From NCBI GenBank assembly GCA_963811605.1, contig CAWESA010000008.1, forward strand, positions 310,001 through 374,000: DNA of 64,000 nt. Direction: 5' to 3'. The translations under genes were made by a program, and so were the position numbers. This DNA is from CAVQLX01 sp963811605. Its GTDB lineage: Bacteria > Desulfobacterota > Binatia > DP-6. The notes under the pieces were generated by a model, which had not been told where the DNA came from, made no database searches, and was given only the letters and a program-made list of their open reading frames with translations. Of this stretch, positions 43,984 through 52,408 are shown piece by piece (position 1 is the stretch's first letter; each line of letters opens with the position of its first letter).

Positions 43984-46152
43984 ATGATGCAGCCACCGCA
44001 TGCGGGCGGTGGGCTCGCGGCGCTCAAGTACTCGTTGCTCCGGGGACGGGAGGCTGGGCTGCTGCGGCTGACTCGCCGGCTCCGGAGCCACAACGCGTGC
44101 AAGACGTGCGCGGTGGGCATGAGCGCCATGACGAACGAGCGCGGCTCGTTCCCGGAGGTCTGCAAGAAGTCGATCCAGGCGCAGGCGGCCGACATGCAGC
44201 CGCCGATCGACGAGGAGTTCTTCCGCGCCCACGACATCGACGCGCTGGCCCGTCTCACCGGCCGCGAGCTGGAAGCCGCGGGGCGCATCGGGTTCCCCGT
44301 GCTGTGGCGCGATGGAGAGCGTCACTACCGCCGGGTCGGCTGGGACGAGGCGCTGGCGGTGGCGGCGGCCGCGCTCTGCGCGACGACGCCCGATCGCGCC
44401 TTCTTCTATGCCTCCGGGCGGAGCAGCAACGAGGCCGCCTTCCTGCTGCAGTGCTTCGCGCGCGTCTACGGCACCAACAACGTCAACAACTGCTCGTACT
44501 ACTGCCACCAGGCGTCGAGCGTCGCGCTCGCCGACACGATCGGCAGCGGGACGGCGACGGTCACGCTCGACGACCTCGATCGGGCGGACCTGGCGCTGGT
44601 CGTCGGGGCCAACCCGGCGTCGAATCATCCCAGGCTGATCACCAAGCTGGTCGAGCTGCGCCGCCGGGGCGGGTCGGTGGTGGTGATCAACCCGCTCCGC
44701 GAGCTCGGGCTGGTGCGCTTCCGCGTCCCGTCCGACTGGCGCAGCATGCTGCTCGGCTCCGACGTCGCCGACCTCTATCTCCAGCCCCACGTCGGCACGG
44801 ACATCGCGCTGCTCACCCTGCTGCTCCAGGGCGTGATCGCCCGCGGCGCGGTGGACGAGGCCTACGTGGGCGCGCACACGACGGGCTGGGAGGCCGTGCG
44901 CGACTCGGTGCAGAGCGCGTCTCGTGACCCCCTGCTGGCCGCCTGCGGCGTGCCGGCCGCGCAGGTGGACGACGCGGTCACGCGCCTGTGCACCGCGGCG
45001 CGCGGCGTCGTCGCGTGGGCGATGGGGATCACGCAGCACGCGCACGGCGTCGGCAACGTGCACGCGCTGGCCAACCTGGCGCTCGCGCGCGGGTGGGTGG
45101 GAAGGCCGGGGGGCGGACTCCTGCCCATTCGCGGCCACTCCAACGTGCAGGGCGTGGGCTCGGTCGGCGTCGCCCCGGCGCTCAAAGCGGAGTTCGCGCG
45201 CCGCCTGGGCGAGCTCTACGGCGCGGTCCTCCCGTCCGCGCCCGGATTGCACACCCTCGCCAGCGTCGAGGCGGCGGCCGAGGGTCGGATCGATGCCGCC
45301 CTGCTGCTCGGCGGCAACCTCTTCTCGGCGAGCCCCGATCGCACCTTCGCGGGCAGGGCCATGCGCCGCATCGGCACCACCGTGTTCGTCTCGACCAAGC
45401 TCAACGAGAGCCACGTGCACGGGCGGGGCCGCACGTCGCTGATCCTTCCCGCCCTGGCGCGGGACGAGGAGCCGCAGTGCACCACGCAGGAGAGCATGTT
45501 CAACTACGTGCGGGTCTCCGACGGCGGCGCTCCGGCGCCCACCTCCGACACGCGCTCCGAGGTGGAGATCATCGCCCGGCTGGCCGCGCTGGTGCTGCCG
45601 GCCGGCCCGGTCGACTTCGCCGCCCTCACCGATCACGCCGCCATCCGCGAGGCGATCGCACGCGTCGTCCCGGGCTACGGCGAGATCGCCGGCATCGAGC
45701 GCACGCGCCGCGAGTTCCAGGTCGCCGGCCGCACGTTCCACGAGCCGCGCTTTGCCACGTCCGACCAGCGTGCGCGCTTCCGCGTCGTCGAGCAGGCCTC
45801 GCGCTCGCCCGGCGCGGGCGAGTTCCGGCTCATGACCCTCCGCTCCGAGGGGCAGTTCAACACGGTGGTCTACGAGGACGAGGACCTGTACCGCGGCAAC
45901 GAGCGTCGCGACGTCGTGATGATGAACGAGGACGACGTGCGGCGCCTCGGCCTCGCGCGCGACGCGCGCGTGCGGGTCGAGAACGCCGTCGGCCACTTCG
46001 ACGCGCTGGTGCGCGTCGCGCCGCTGCCTCCGGGCAACCTCGCCATGTACTACCCGGAAGCGAACGTCCTGATCCCGCGCGAGATCGACCCCGCGTCGGG
46101 CACGCCGGTCTTCAAATCGACCATGGCCCGGCTGGTGCCGCTCGCGCCCTGA
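43984..46152 (+). CDS. Molybdopterin oxidoreductase, FdhF/YdeP-like, Cys type
   Basis: 722 aa. N-terminal 'HNACKTCAVGM', then the molybdopterin domain: 'FFYASGRSSNEAAFLLQ', 'NNCSYYCHQASSVAL' where Cys takes the place of the Sec/Cys molybdenum ligand of formate dehydrogenase (SecHGPS in FdhF), 'LALVVGANPASNHPRL', 'LLPIRGHSNVQGVGSVGV'; C-terminal molybdopterin dinucleotide-binding domain 'EFRLMTLRSEGQFNTVVYED'. YdeP-like proteins reduce or oxidise unknown substrates. No FdhD or electron-transfer gene in the window. Alternative starts at downstream ATGs exist. Confidence 0.9.
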   Translation: MMQPPHAGGGLAALKYSLLRGREAGLLRLTRRLRSHNACKTCAVGMSAMTNERGSFPEVCKKSIQAQAADMQPPIDEEFFRAHDIDALARLTGRELEAAGRIGFPVLWRDGERHYRRVGWDEALAVAAAALCATTPDRAFFYASGRSSNEAAFLLQCFARVYGTNNVNNCSYYCHQASSVALADTIGSGTATVTLDDLDRADLALVVGANPASNHPRLITKLVELRRRGGSVVVINPLRELGLVRFRVPSDWRSMLLGSDVADLYLQPHVGTDIALLTLLLQGVIARGAVDEAYVGAHTTGWEAVRDSVQSASRDPLLAACGVPAAQVDDAVTRLCTAARGVVAWAMGITQHAHGVGNVHALANLALARGWVGRPGGGLLPIRGHSNVQGVGSVGVAPALKAEFARRLGELYGAVLPSAPGLHTLASVEAAAEGRIDAALLLGGNLFSASPDRTFAGRAMRRIGTTVFVSTKLNESHVHGRGRTSLILPALARDEEPQCTTQESMFNYVRVSDGGAPAPTSDTRSEVEIIARLAALVLPAGPVDFAALTDHAAIREAIARVVPGYGEIAGIERTRREFQVAGRTFHEPRFATSDQRARFRVVEQASRSPGAGEFRLMTLRSEGQFNTVVYEDEDLYRGNERRDVVMMNEDDVRRLGLARDARVRVENAVGHFDALVRVAPLPPGNLAMYYPEANVLIPREIDPASGTPVFKSTMARLVPLAP

Positions 46153-46171
46153 CGGGCTGGCTCGATCTCGC

Positions 46172-46192
46172 ATGCAACCGGGGGGGTTGCAT
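46172..46192. promoter_or_regulatory. ArsR-type operator 1 (ATGCAACC ... GGTTGCAT)
   Basis: Perfect 8-5-8 palindrome: ATGCAACC (46172-46179), spacer GGGGG, GGTTGCAT (46185-46192). The GCAACC/GGTTGC half-sites recur at 46215-46230, over the ribosome binding site of the next gene. Confidence 0.8.
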
Positions 46193-46214
46193 TGCTCGCC
46201 GCCGTGTCAGATAA

Positions 46215-46230
46215 GCAACCAGGAGGTTGC
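46215..46230. promoter_or_regulatory. ArsR-type operator 2 overlapping the Shine-Dalgarno
   Basis: GCAACC-AGGA-GGTTGC. The AGGAGG Shine-Dalgarno (46221-46226) of the SRPBCC gene lies inside the site, 9 bp before its GTG start. A regulator bound here would hide transcription start and translation signals together; the spacer is one base shorter than in operator 1. Confidence 0.75.
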
Positions 46231-46235
46231 ATATT

Positions 46236-46691
46236 GTGACGACCGGCACCGACCGCATCGAGAAGCAGATCCTGCTGCGCGCGCCACGCACACGCGTCTG
46301 GCAAGCGATCAGCGACGCCAAGGAGTTCGGCACCTGGTTCCTCGTCGCGTTCGAGAGTCCCTTTCGCGAAGGCGCCACCGTGCGGGGCCGGATCACGAAT
46401 CCGGGCTACGAGCACGTGCCCATGGAGATCACGATCGAGCGCATGGACGCGGGCCGCCTGCTCTCGTACCGCTGGCGCCCTTACGCCATCGATCCGGCCG
46501 TCGACTACTCGGCGGAGCCCATGACGCTCGTCGAGTTCCGTCTCGAGGACGCCGACGGCGGGACGCTGCTGACGATCGTCGAGTCCGGTTTCGACGCCAT
46601 CCCGATCGGCCGGCGCGCCGAGGCGTACCGCATGAACGACCGTGGCTGGACGGCGCAGACGGAGAACATCCGGCGGCATGTCGACGGCTAG
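46236..46691 (+). CDS. SRPBCC (AHSA1-like) domain protein
   Basis: 151 aa from GTG at 46236. START-like helix-grip fold: 'EKQILLRAPRTRVWQAISDA', 'FGTWFLVAFESPFREGATVR', 'ALLSYRWRPY'-type segment and the C-terminal helix 'MNDRGWTAQTENIRRHVDG'. Such proteins bind hydrophobic ligands and are usually encoded before an ArsR partner. Here the ArsR gene overlaps by 14 bp and the operators lie upstream. Confidence 0.9.
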   Translation: MTTGTDRIEKQILLRAPRTRVWQAISDAKEFGTWFLVAFESPFREGATVRGRITNPGYEHVPMEITIERMDAGRLLSYRWRPYAIDPAVDYSAEPMTLVEFRLEDADGGTLLTIVESGFDAIPIGRRAEAYRMNDRGWTAQTENIRRHVDG

Positions 46692-47085
46692 GGCCCGCGC
46701 ACGCCCGTCGCTCGACGCGGCGGCCGTGTTCGCGGCCCTCGGCGATGCGACGCGGCTCGGCCTCGTGGCGCGCCTCTCGGCCGGCGGGCCGCTCTCGATC
46801 ACGCGGCTGAGCGCCGGCTCCGCCGTCACGCGCCAGGCCGTCACCAAGCACCTGCACGTCCTCGCCGGCGCGGGTCTCGTGCGCCATGGACGCCGCGGGC
46901 GCGAGCGCATCTGGGAGCTCGAGCCCCGCCGGCTGGAAGACGCCCGCCGCTTCCTCGATCAGGTGTCGGCGCGGTGGGACGCCGCGCTCGACCGGCTGCG
47001 GGCCTTCGTGGAGGAGCCGCCGGCGGTCGGCAGCCCTCAGCGGGTCATCCGGCGCCGGAAGAGCAGCGTGCCCACGAGGAGATAG
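46678..47085 (+). CDS. ArsR-family transcriptional regulator
   Basis: 135 aa from ATG at 46678, overlapping the SRPBCC stop. Winged helix: 'LDAAAVFAALGDATRLGLVA', 'AVTRQAVTKHLHVLAGAGLV', 'RHGRRGRERIWELEPRRLED'. No obvious Cys-based metal site, so ligand sensing rather than metal sensing is likely, as in SRPBCC-linked ArsR proteins. Its 3' end overlaps the convergent ABC permease by 49 bp. Confidence 0.92.
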   Translation: MSTARARARPSLDAAAVFAALGDATRLGLVARLSAGGPLSITRLSAGSAVTRQAVTKHLHVLAGAGLVRHGRRGRERIWELEPRRLEDARRFLDQVSARWDAALDRLRAFVEEPPAVGSPQRVIRRRKSSVPTRR

Positions 47086-48671
47086 AGCACCCCGAAGGCG
47101 ACCATCACGGCGGTCGGCCGCACGGCCGCTTCCAGTCCGCGGCGGCGGATCATCAGGTCGTTGAAGGCTTCCATCGCCCACGTGGTCGGGAACGCCAGGG
47201 CCGCCTGGCGCATCCAGCGCGGCTCGAGGTCGATCGGCCACCAGCAGCCTCCCACCGCGGCCATCGTCACGATGGCGATCGACCCGATGGGCAGGACGGC
47301 CTCGCGGCTGGTGGCCAGGGCCGCGACCACCAGGCCGAAGGTCGTGCCGGCGAAGACGATGGCCGCGGTCGGCAGGAGCAGGAGCCAGGGCTCGCGGCCG
47401 AGCGAGATGCCGAAGAGGAGCCATCCGACCGCGAACAGCAGCCCCATCTGGACGACGCCGACCAGGAAGCGTGCCAGCAGCTTCGCCCCGAGCACGCTCG
47501 TGACCGGCGCGGGCATGGCGCGCAGGCGGTCGAGGGTGCCCCAGTCGCGCTCGTCGAGTAGCCCGAGGGAGACGCCGAGCAGCATGCCGAGGAGCAGGAA
47601 CGTGACGCTGAAGCCGGGGACGTTCTGGTCGAAGGTGTTGATGGTCGATCCGCCGCCGCTGACGTCGTGCTCCTCGATGCCGAGCGTTCCCGGCACCGGC
47701 GGCGGCGCGGGCAGCTCGATGGCCGGGAGCGACAGCCCCGGGGCCTTCGGCGGCGCCGGCGGCTCGGGGAATCGGATCGCGGGCGGCCCGGGCCTGGGCA
47801 CCGACGGCGGGGCCGCGAGCAGCGTGCGCAGGACGGCGGGCGGCTCGGGGAAATCCGGCGGTCGCGGGATCTGGTCGGCGCGCGAGCCGGCCAGGCGGCG
47901 CAGCTCGCCGAGCCACGCGTCGAAGTCGCGCCGGCGCGCCGTCACGGTGTCGAGATAGGTGCGCACCTCGGCGAGCTGGCGATCGAGCTCCCTGGCGGCG
48001 CGCTCGGCGCGCGCTGTGTAGTCGGCGGACGCGACCTTCAGCTGGCGGGTGATCGACTCCTCGGCAGCACGGGCCGCACGGTGCTGCTCGCGTTCCGCGT
48101 CCTGCCACGCCGCCGTCAGGCGTTTCCTCGCGTCGACCGCCTCGGCGCGCAAGCGCTCCACCTCGTGCGCGACGCGGTCGCGCTCGCGGCCGGCGTCGGT
48201 GCGCGCGCGTGCTGCCCGCTCCGACGAGAGCGTGTCGCGGAGCTCCAGCAGCCGCACCCGGACGTTCAGTCGCTCGAGGTACTTGACGGCGTCGGTGTAC
48301 AGCACGAGCGCCGCCGGGCGTCCCGCCTCGAGCGCCTCCTGCGTGCCCCGGGGGATGACGAGTGCGGCCCCCGCCTGCTTGTCCCGCACCAGTCGCTTTG
48401 CGTCGGCCGCACTGCCGACGGCGCGCAGGCGCACCGCGCTCTCGCCGGCGAGGCGATCGCGGATGTCCCGTCCGAGCGCGCCGCCGTCCTCGTCGGCGAG
48501 CGGCAGCTCGTAGGCCGTCTGTCCCGTCGGATCGGCGCCGTAGAGGTTGGCCAGGCTCAGGCCCGCCACCGTGATGACGGCGAGAGGAGCGAGGACGAGG
48601 AACGTCAGTCCCACGCGATCGCGCCACAGCAGGCGCAGGTCCTTCCCGAGGAGCGCCAGGAAGGCCCGCAT
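47037..48671 (-). CDS. ABC-2 type transporter permease with large periplasmic loop
   Basis: 544 aa. TM1 near residues 15-45 ('LTFLVLAPLAVITVAGLSLA'); a long extracytoplasmic region (~45-345) with a coiled coil ('RERDRVAHEVERLRAEAVDA') and Pro-rich part ('IELPAPPPVPG'); then five C-terminal TM helices ('FSVTFLLLGMLLGVSLGLLD', 'PTAVMVAFGVLYLLVGTLLF'). Drug- or lipid-export role inferred. Its ATG shares one base with the ATPase stop (TGATG). Confidence 0.9.
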   Translation of the reverse strand: MRAFLALLGKDLRLLWRDRVGLTFLVLAPLAVITVAGLSLANLYGADPTGQTAYELPLADEDGGALGRDIRDRLAGESAVRLRAVGSAADAKRLVRDKQAGAALVIPRGTQEALEAGRPAALVLYTDAVKYLERLNVRVRLLELRDTLSSERAARARTDAGRERDRVAHEVERLRAEAVDARKRLTAAWQDAEREQHRAARAAEESITRQLKVASADYTARAERAARELDRQLAEVRTYLDTVTARRRDFDAWLGELRRLAGSRADQIPRPPDFPEPPAVLRTLLAAPPSVPRPGPPAIRFPEPPAPPKAPGLSLPAIELPAPPPVPGTLGIEEHDVSGGGSTINTFDQNVPGFSVTFLLLGMLLGVSLGLLDERDWGTLDRLRAMPAPVTSVLGAKLLARFLVGVVQMGLLFAVGWLLFGISLGREPWLLLLPTAAIVFAGTTFGLVVAALATSREAVLPIGSIAIVTMAAVGGCWWPIDLEPRWMRQAALAFPTTWAMEAFNDLMIRRRGLEAAVRPTAVMVAFGVLYLLVGTLLFRRRMTR

Positions 48672-49603
48672 CAGTCGCGGAGCTCCCGCCCGGTCACGCG
48701 GAAGAACACGTCCTGCAGGTCGGGCCGGTGCACGTGCAGCTCGAGAACGTCGCCGGCGCGCTCGAGGACCTGCGCGGCCAGCGGCATGGCGTCGATCGCC
48801 ACCTCGGTGCGGTGCCCGCGTGCCAGGACGGCCGGCTCGCCCGCGAGCATGCGCGCTCCCGCGCAGCCGTCGAGCCAGCCGTCCGGCAGCGGATCGCGGG
48901 TCACCAGGACGAGGCGTATGCCGCCGGCGTCGTGCCGCGTGAGCTCGGCCGGCGAACCCGCCGCGACCACGCGGCCGCCGTCGATCAGCACGACGCGATC
49001 GCAGAGGCGCTCCGCCTCGTCCATGAGGTGCGTCGAGTACAGGACCGCCGTGCCCGCGGTGGCCTGGGCACGCACCGTCTCGAGGATGCGCTCGCGCGAT
49101 TGTGGGTCGACGCCCACCGTCGGCTCGTCGAGCAGCAGGACGGCGGGGCGGTGGAGCAGGGCGCAGGCGAGGTTGAGCCGCCGCTGCATGCCGCCGGAGA
49201 ACGTCGCCACCACGTCCCCCGCGCGGTCCGCCAGGCCCACCGTGTCGAGCGCGGCGCGCGCCGCCTCCCGCCCGGCGTCGCGGCGGAGCCCGAGGACGCC
49301 GGCGAAGCAGCGCAGGTTCTCGCGCGCGGTGAGCGTCGGGTAGACCGCCGGCGCCTGGGGTACCAGGCCGAGCACGCGCCGGACGCGCGCGGGATGCCGC
49401 CGCGTGGAGATGCCCGCCACCTCGGCGTCTCCGGCATCCGGACGCCGGAGCGTCGCCAGCACGGACAGCGTCGTCGTCTTGCCGGCGCCGTTCGGTCCCA
49501 GCAAACCCACGATCTCGCCGGCCGCGACCTCGAAGCTGACGCCGTCGAGCGCCCGACGTGCTCCATAGCTGAGCCCCAGCTCCGCCACCCGCACCGCCGT
49601 CAT
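48671..49603 (-). CDS. ABC transporter ATP-binding protein
   Basis: 310 aa from 'MTAVRVAELGLSYGARRALD'. Walker A 'GLLGPNGAGKTTTLSVL', signature 'FSGGMQRRLNLACALLH', Walker B 'AVLLLDEPTVGVDPQ', H-loop 'TAVLYSTHLMDEAERLCDRV'. A C-terminal extension of ~90 residues ends 'DLQDVFFRVTGRELRD', as in ABC-2 drug/daunorubicin-type ATPases. First gene of the ABC pair; divergent from the FAD oxidoreductase with a 47-bp gap. Confidence 0.94.
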   Translation of the reverse strand: MTAVRVAELGLSYGARRALDGVSFEVAAGEIVGLLGPNGAGKTTTLSVLATLRRPDAGDAEVAGISTRRHPARVRRVLGLVPQAPAVYPTLTARENLRCFAGVLGLRRDAGREAARAALDTVGLADRAGDVVATFSGGMQRRLNLACALLHRPAVLLLDEPTVGVDPQSRERILETVRAQATAGTAVLYSTHLMDEAERLCDRVVLIDGGRVVAAGSPAELTRHDAGGIRLVLVTRDPLPDGWLDGCAGARMLAGEPAVLARGHRTEVAIDAMPLAAQVLERAGDVLELHVHRPDLQDVFFRVTGRELRD

Positions 49604-49650
49604 GGGGGGCGCTATGGCGGCGCCCCCTGTTCGTGTCAACGTGGAGCCCG

Positions 49651-50754
49651 ATGCGGCGCGTGGTGCTGCTGGGGGCCGGGCACGCCCATCTGCCCGTGAT
49701 CGCGCGTGCCGCGGAGCTGACACGCCGGAACGCCGAGGTCGTGGTCGTGGCGCCGGACGACTTCTGGTACTCGGGGCTCGCCACCGGCGTGCTCGCCGGA
49801 CAGTATGCGCCCGCGCTCGATGTGGTCGACGTCGGTGCCCTCGCCGCGCGAGCCGGCGCACGCTTCGTGCGCGACCTGGCCTGCGGGATCGAGCCGGGCG
49901 CGCGGCGCATCACGCTCGCATCGGGTACGACGCTCGCCTACGACCTGCTCTCGCTCGACGTCGGCAGCGTCGTCGCCGCGGACGGAATCCCGGGGGCGGC
50001 CGTCCACGGCATCGCGGTGAAGCCGCTGTCGAACCTGACGCGCCTCCGTGCCGACCTCGAGGAACGGTTCCGGCGCGGCGAGCGCCCCGAAGTCGTGGTG
50101 GTGGGCGGTGGCAACAGCGGCTGCGAGGTCGCGGCGGCCGTCGCGCAGCTGGCGATCCGGCGGGGGGGTGTGGCGCAGGTCACCGTGCTGACGGACGGCG
50201 AACGCGTGCTGCCGGCGATCCCCGCCCCGGCGGCCGGTCGTGCGGCGCGTGCGCTCGCACACCGGGGGGTCCGCATCCGTCCCGGCGACGCGGTGGCCGC
50301 GGTGGCACCCGGTCGCGTGCGGACGGCGCGCGGACGCGACCTGCCGTTCGACCTGCTGGTGCTCGCCACCGGACTGGCGCCCTCGCCGCTGCTGCGTCGC
50401 AGCGGGCTTCCCGTCGACGCGGCGGGTGCGCTGCGCACCGATGCGACGCTGCGCGCGACCGGTGACGCGGCGATCTTCGGCGCCGGCGACTGCATCGCGT
50501 TCGAGGGCCGGGTCCTGCCCCGGATCGGCGTACACGCGGTGCGCGAGGCACCCGTCCTCCTGCACAATCTGGCCGCCGCGCTCGACGGGATGCCGTTGCG
50601 CCGCTACCGGCCGCAACGGCGCGCGTTGCTCGTCGTCAACCTGGGCGACGGGACCGGGCTCGCCATGTGGGGCCCGTTCACCTGGCGCGGCCGCGCAGCG
50701 TTCCGGCTCAAGGATCGCATCGACCGGCGCTGGCTCGCGTCGCTGCGCGCTTGA
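49651..50754 (+). CDS. FAD-dependent pyridine-nucleotide oxidoreductase (NDH-2/SelD-associated type)
   Basis: 367 aa from the ATG at 49651 with GGAG 5 bp before it. FAD fold 'VVLLGAGHAHLPVIARAAEL' (GxGxxH variant typical of the SelD-linked NDH-2 group), 'VAPDDFWYSGLATGVLAGQY', NAD(P) fold 'EVVVVGGGNSGCEVAAAVAQ', and C-terminal 'ATGDAAIFGAGDCIAFEG'. It likely oxidises NAD(P)H with quinone or another acceptor. Single gene, divergent from the ABC operon. Confidence 0.87.
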   Translation: MRRVVLLGAGHAHLPVIARAAELTRRNAEVVVVAPDDFWYSGLATGVLAGQYAPALDVVDVGALAARAGARFVRDLACGIEPGARRITLASGTTLAYDLLSLDVGSVVAADGIPGAAVHGIAVKPLSNLTRLRADLEERFRRGERPEVVVVGGGNSGCEVAAAVAQLAIRRGGVAQVTVLTDGERVLPAIPAPAAGRAARALAHRGVRIRPGDAVAAVAPGRVRTARGRDLPFDLLVLATGLAPSPLLRRSGLPVDAAGALRTDATLRATGDAAIFGAGDCIAFEGRVLPRIGVHAVREAPVLLHNLAAALDGMPLRRYRPQRRALLVVNLGDGTGLAMWGPFTWRGRAAFRLKDRIDRRWLASLRA

Positions 50755-50802
50755 TTCAGGCGCCGTCCCGGTGACAGATCCGCCACCCGAGGAGGAACCG
50801 CG

Positions 50803-51273
50803 ATGGCGATCGAGGAAGGAAAGGCGGCGCCGGCGTTCACGCTCACCGATGCCGATGGCGCGAAGGTGTCGCTCGAGGACTTCGCCGGCAAGAACGTGAT
50901 CCTCTACTTCTATCCGAAGGACGATACGCCCGGCTGCACCAAGGAGGCGTGCGGCTTCCGCGACGACTGGAAGGCGCTCCGGAAGGCGAACGCCGTGGTG
51001 CTCGGCGTCTCGGCCGACGGCGAGGCGTCGCACCGGAAGTTCCGCAGCAAGTACAAGCTGCCGTTCCCGCTGCTCTCCGATCCGGATCGCAGCGTCATGC
51101 AGAGGTACGGCGCCTACGGCGAAAAGATGATGTACGGCAAGAAGACGGTCGGCGTCATCCGCTCCACCGTCTGGATCGGGCCGGATGGCAAGGTCAAGAA
51201 GCATTGGAAGAAAGTCGCAAATGCGGAAGCGCACCCGGCGCAGGTGCTGGAGCTGCTGCGCCCCGCGCCGTGA
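50803..51273 (+). CDS. Peroxiredoxin (BCP/PrxQ type)
   Basis: 156 aa with GAGGAGG 8 bp upstream. Peroxidatic Cys region 'YFYPKDDTPGCTKEACGFRD' (residues ~40-60) with the second Cys five residues on, as in two-Cys atypical BCP enzymes; 'FPLLSDPDRSVMQRYGAYGE' and 'IRSTVWIGPDGKVKKHW' follow. Reduces peroxides with thioredoxin. A strong hairpin terminator follows 20 bp after the stop. Confidence 0.95.
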   Translation: MAIEEGKAAPAFTLTDADGAKVSLEDFAGKNVILYFYPKDDTPGCTKEACGFRDDWKALRKANAVVLGVSADGEASHRKFRSKYKLPFPLLSDPDRSVMQRYGAYGEKMMYGKKTVGVIRSTVWIGPDGKVKKHWKKVANAEAHPAQVLELLRPAP

Positions 51274-51293
51274 GCGGCGGAACATGTGCCTTG

Positions 51294-51325
51294 CGGCCTG
51301 CGAGGGGAACCTCGCAGGCCGTTTC
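51294..51325 (+). terminator. Rho-independent terminator after the peroxiredoxin gene
   Basis: A perfect 12-bp stem, CGGCCTGCGAGG (51294-51305), loop GGAA, CCTCGCAGGCCG (51310-51321), then TTTC. It starts 20 bp after the stop codon. Confidence 0.85.
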
Positions 51326-51519
51326 ACGTGAGAGGTCGGCACGTTGGCGCGGCGCCGCCCGCCGAGGCGTGGTTGCGCGCGTGATCCGGAGCGGCGGCGC
51401 CTTGACTCCCGCGCCCGGACCGGGTCTACCCCCCGGACCCCGCGCGGCCGCGCCCGCGGGTTCGAGGCAGGTGGCCCGCGGGTCGCCGCCCACTCTTTTC
51501 CACGGAGGTCGCTTCACAC

Positions 51520-51882
51520 ATGCCCAAGGCCATTCCTGCGCTCGCGCTTGCCCTGCTGTTCGCCACCGCTGCCGCCGCCAGCTGCCCGGACCACACGGTC
51601 ACGCGCGCGTCGTACTACGGACCGGGGTTTCACGGCCGGCGGACGGCGAGCGGGCGGGTCTTTCGCCAGGACGAGCTCACCGCGGCGCATCGCTCGTGGC
51701 GCTTCGGCACCAAGGTGCGCGTCACCAACCTGCGCAACGGCCGCAACGTCGTGGTGACGATCACCGATCGCGGGCCCTACGTGAAGGGCCGCGGCCTCGA
51801 TCTGTCGCTGGGCGCCGCCCGGCTGCTCGGCGCGACCGGCTCCGGCGTGGTCGCCGTCCGGCTCGATCCGCTGTGCTCGTAG
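51520..51882 (+). CDS. RlpA-like septal-ring lytic-transglycosylase-domain protein
   Basis: 120 aa, signal peptide 'ALALALLFATAAAASCPDH'. Double-psi beta-barrel: 'RASYYGPGFHGRRTASGRVF', 'LTAAHRSWRFGTKVRVTNLR', 'VVVTITDRGPYVKGRGLDLS'. These match the RlpA/3D-domain core with the catalytic-Asp-type 'TDRGPY'. No SPOR domain follows, so it is a short RlpA. Exported; remodels denuded glycan strands. Confidence 0.9.
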   Translation: MPKAIPALALALLFATAAAASCPDHTVTRASYYGPGFHGRRTASGRVFRQDELTAAHRSWRFGTKVRVTNLRNGRNVVVTITDRGPYVKGRGLDLSLGAARLLGATGSGVVAVRLDPLCS

Positions 51883-51906
51883 CGTGACGGCGCGGGCCGT
51901 CGCCCG

Positions 51907-52314
51907 TCACTCGGGCACGAGGCGACACGTGAGCGGATGGGGGAAGTACCGGATGAGGAGATCGCTCGTGTACTTCGCACCCATCGCCTCCGCCACGCGC
52001 GTCACCTGATCCGGAGCCGGCTCGCAGCGCACCTTGTCGAAATGCTGGCCGCCGACCGTGACGCCGACGTACGGGGCGCTGGCGCTCTTCTGCACGCGGT
52101 CGGCGGCGCGTCCGCCGAGCCGTACGTAGAGCTGATCGTCCACCACCACGAGCCACACGGGGAACGTGTAGGCGCCCTCGTCCGGCCGGTCCGTGGTGAG
52201 CTGGAGCGTGTCCTCGGCCGCCCAGGCGCCGGGTGTCCAGCCCGGGACCGGTGCGGCGGCGGCGCGCGTCGCGACGAGCAGGATCGAGAGCAGCAGCCCG
52301 AGCATCCGTGGCAT
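51907..52314 (-). CDS. Secreted split-barrel (DUF2255-like) protein
   Basis: 135 aa, signal peptide 'MPRMLGLLLSILLVATRAAA'. Mature part 'TLQLTTDRPDEGAYTFPVWL' and 'VVVDDQLYVRLGGRAADRVQ' then 'GAKYTSDLLIRYFPHPLTC' match the pattern of DUF2255 or F420/FMN split-barrel proteins, here exported, which is unusual. Convergent with RlpA by 24 bp. Divergent from the esterase. No ligand known. Confidence 0.72.
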   Translation of the reverse strand: MPRMLGLLLSILLVATRAAAAPVPGWTPGAWAAEDTLQLTTDRPDEGAYTFPVWLVVVDDQLYVRLGGRAADRVQKSASAPYVGVTVGGQHFDKVRCEPAPDQVTRVAEAMGAKYTSDLLIRYFPHPLTCRLVPE

Positions 52315-52408
52315 TGATCTCCTCCTTGGCGCTTCGTGTGGCATCCCGCAGCCACCGGACGCAAGGGCCGTTGCGTCCCGGCGTCGCTGCGACCTACAAC
52401 CAGCGTCC

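Noticed and set aside
43972..46173. 733-codon open frame on the minus strand
   Set aside because: Opposite-strand shadow of the molybdoenzyme, which has clear motifs.
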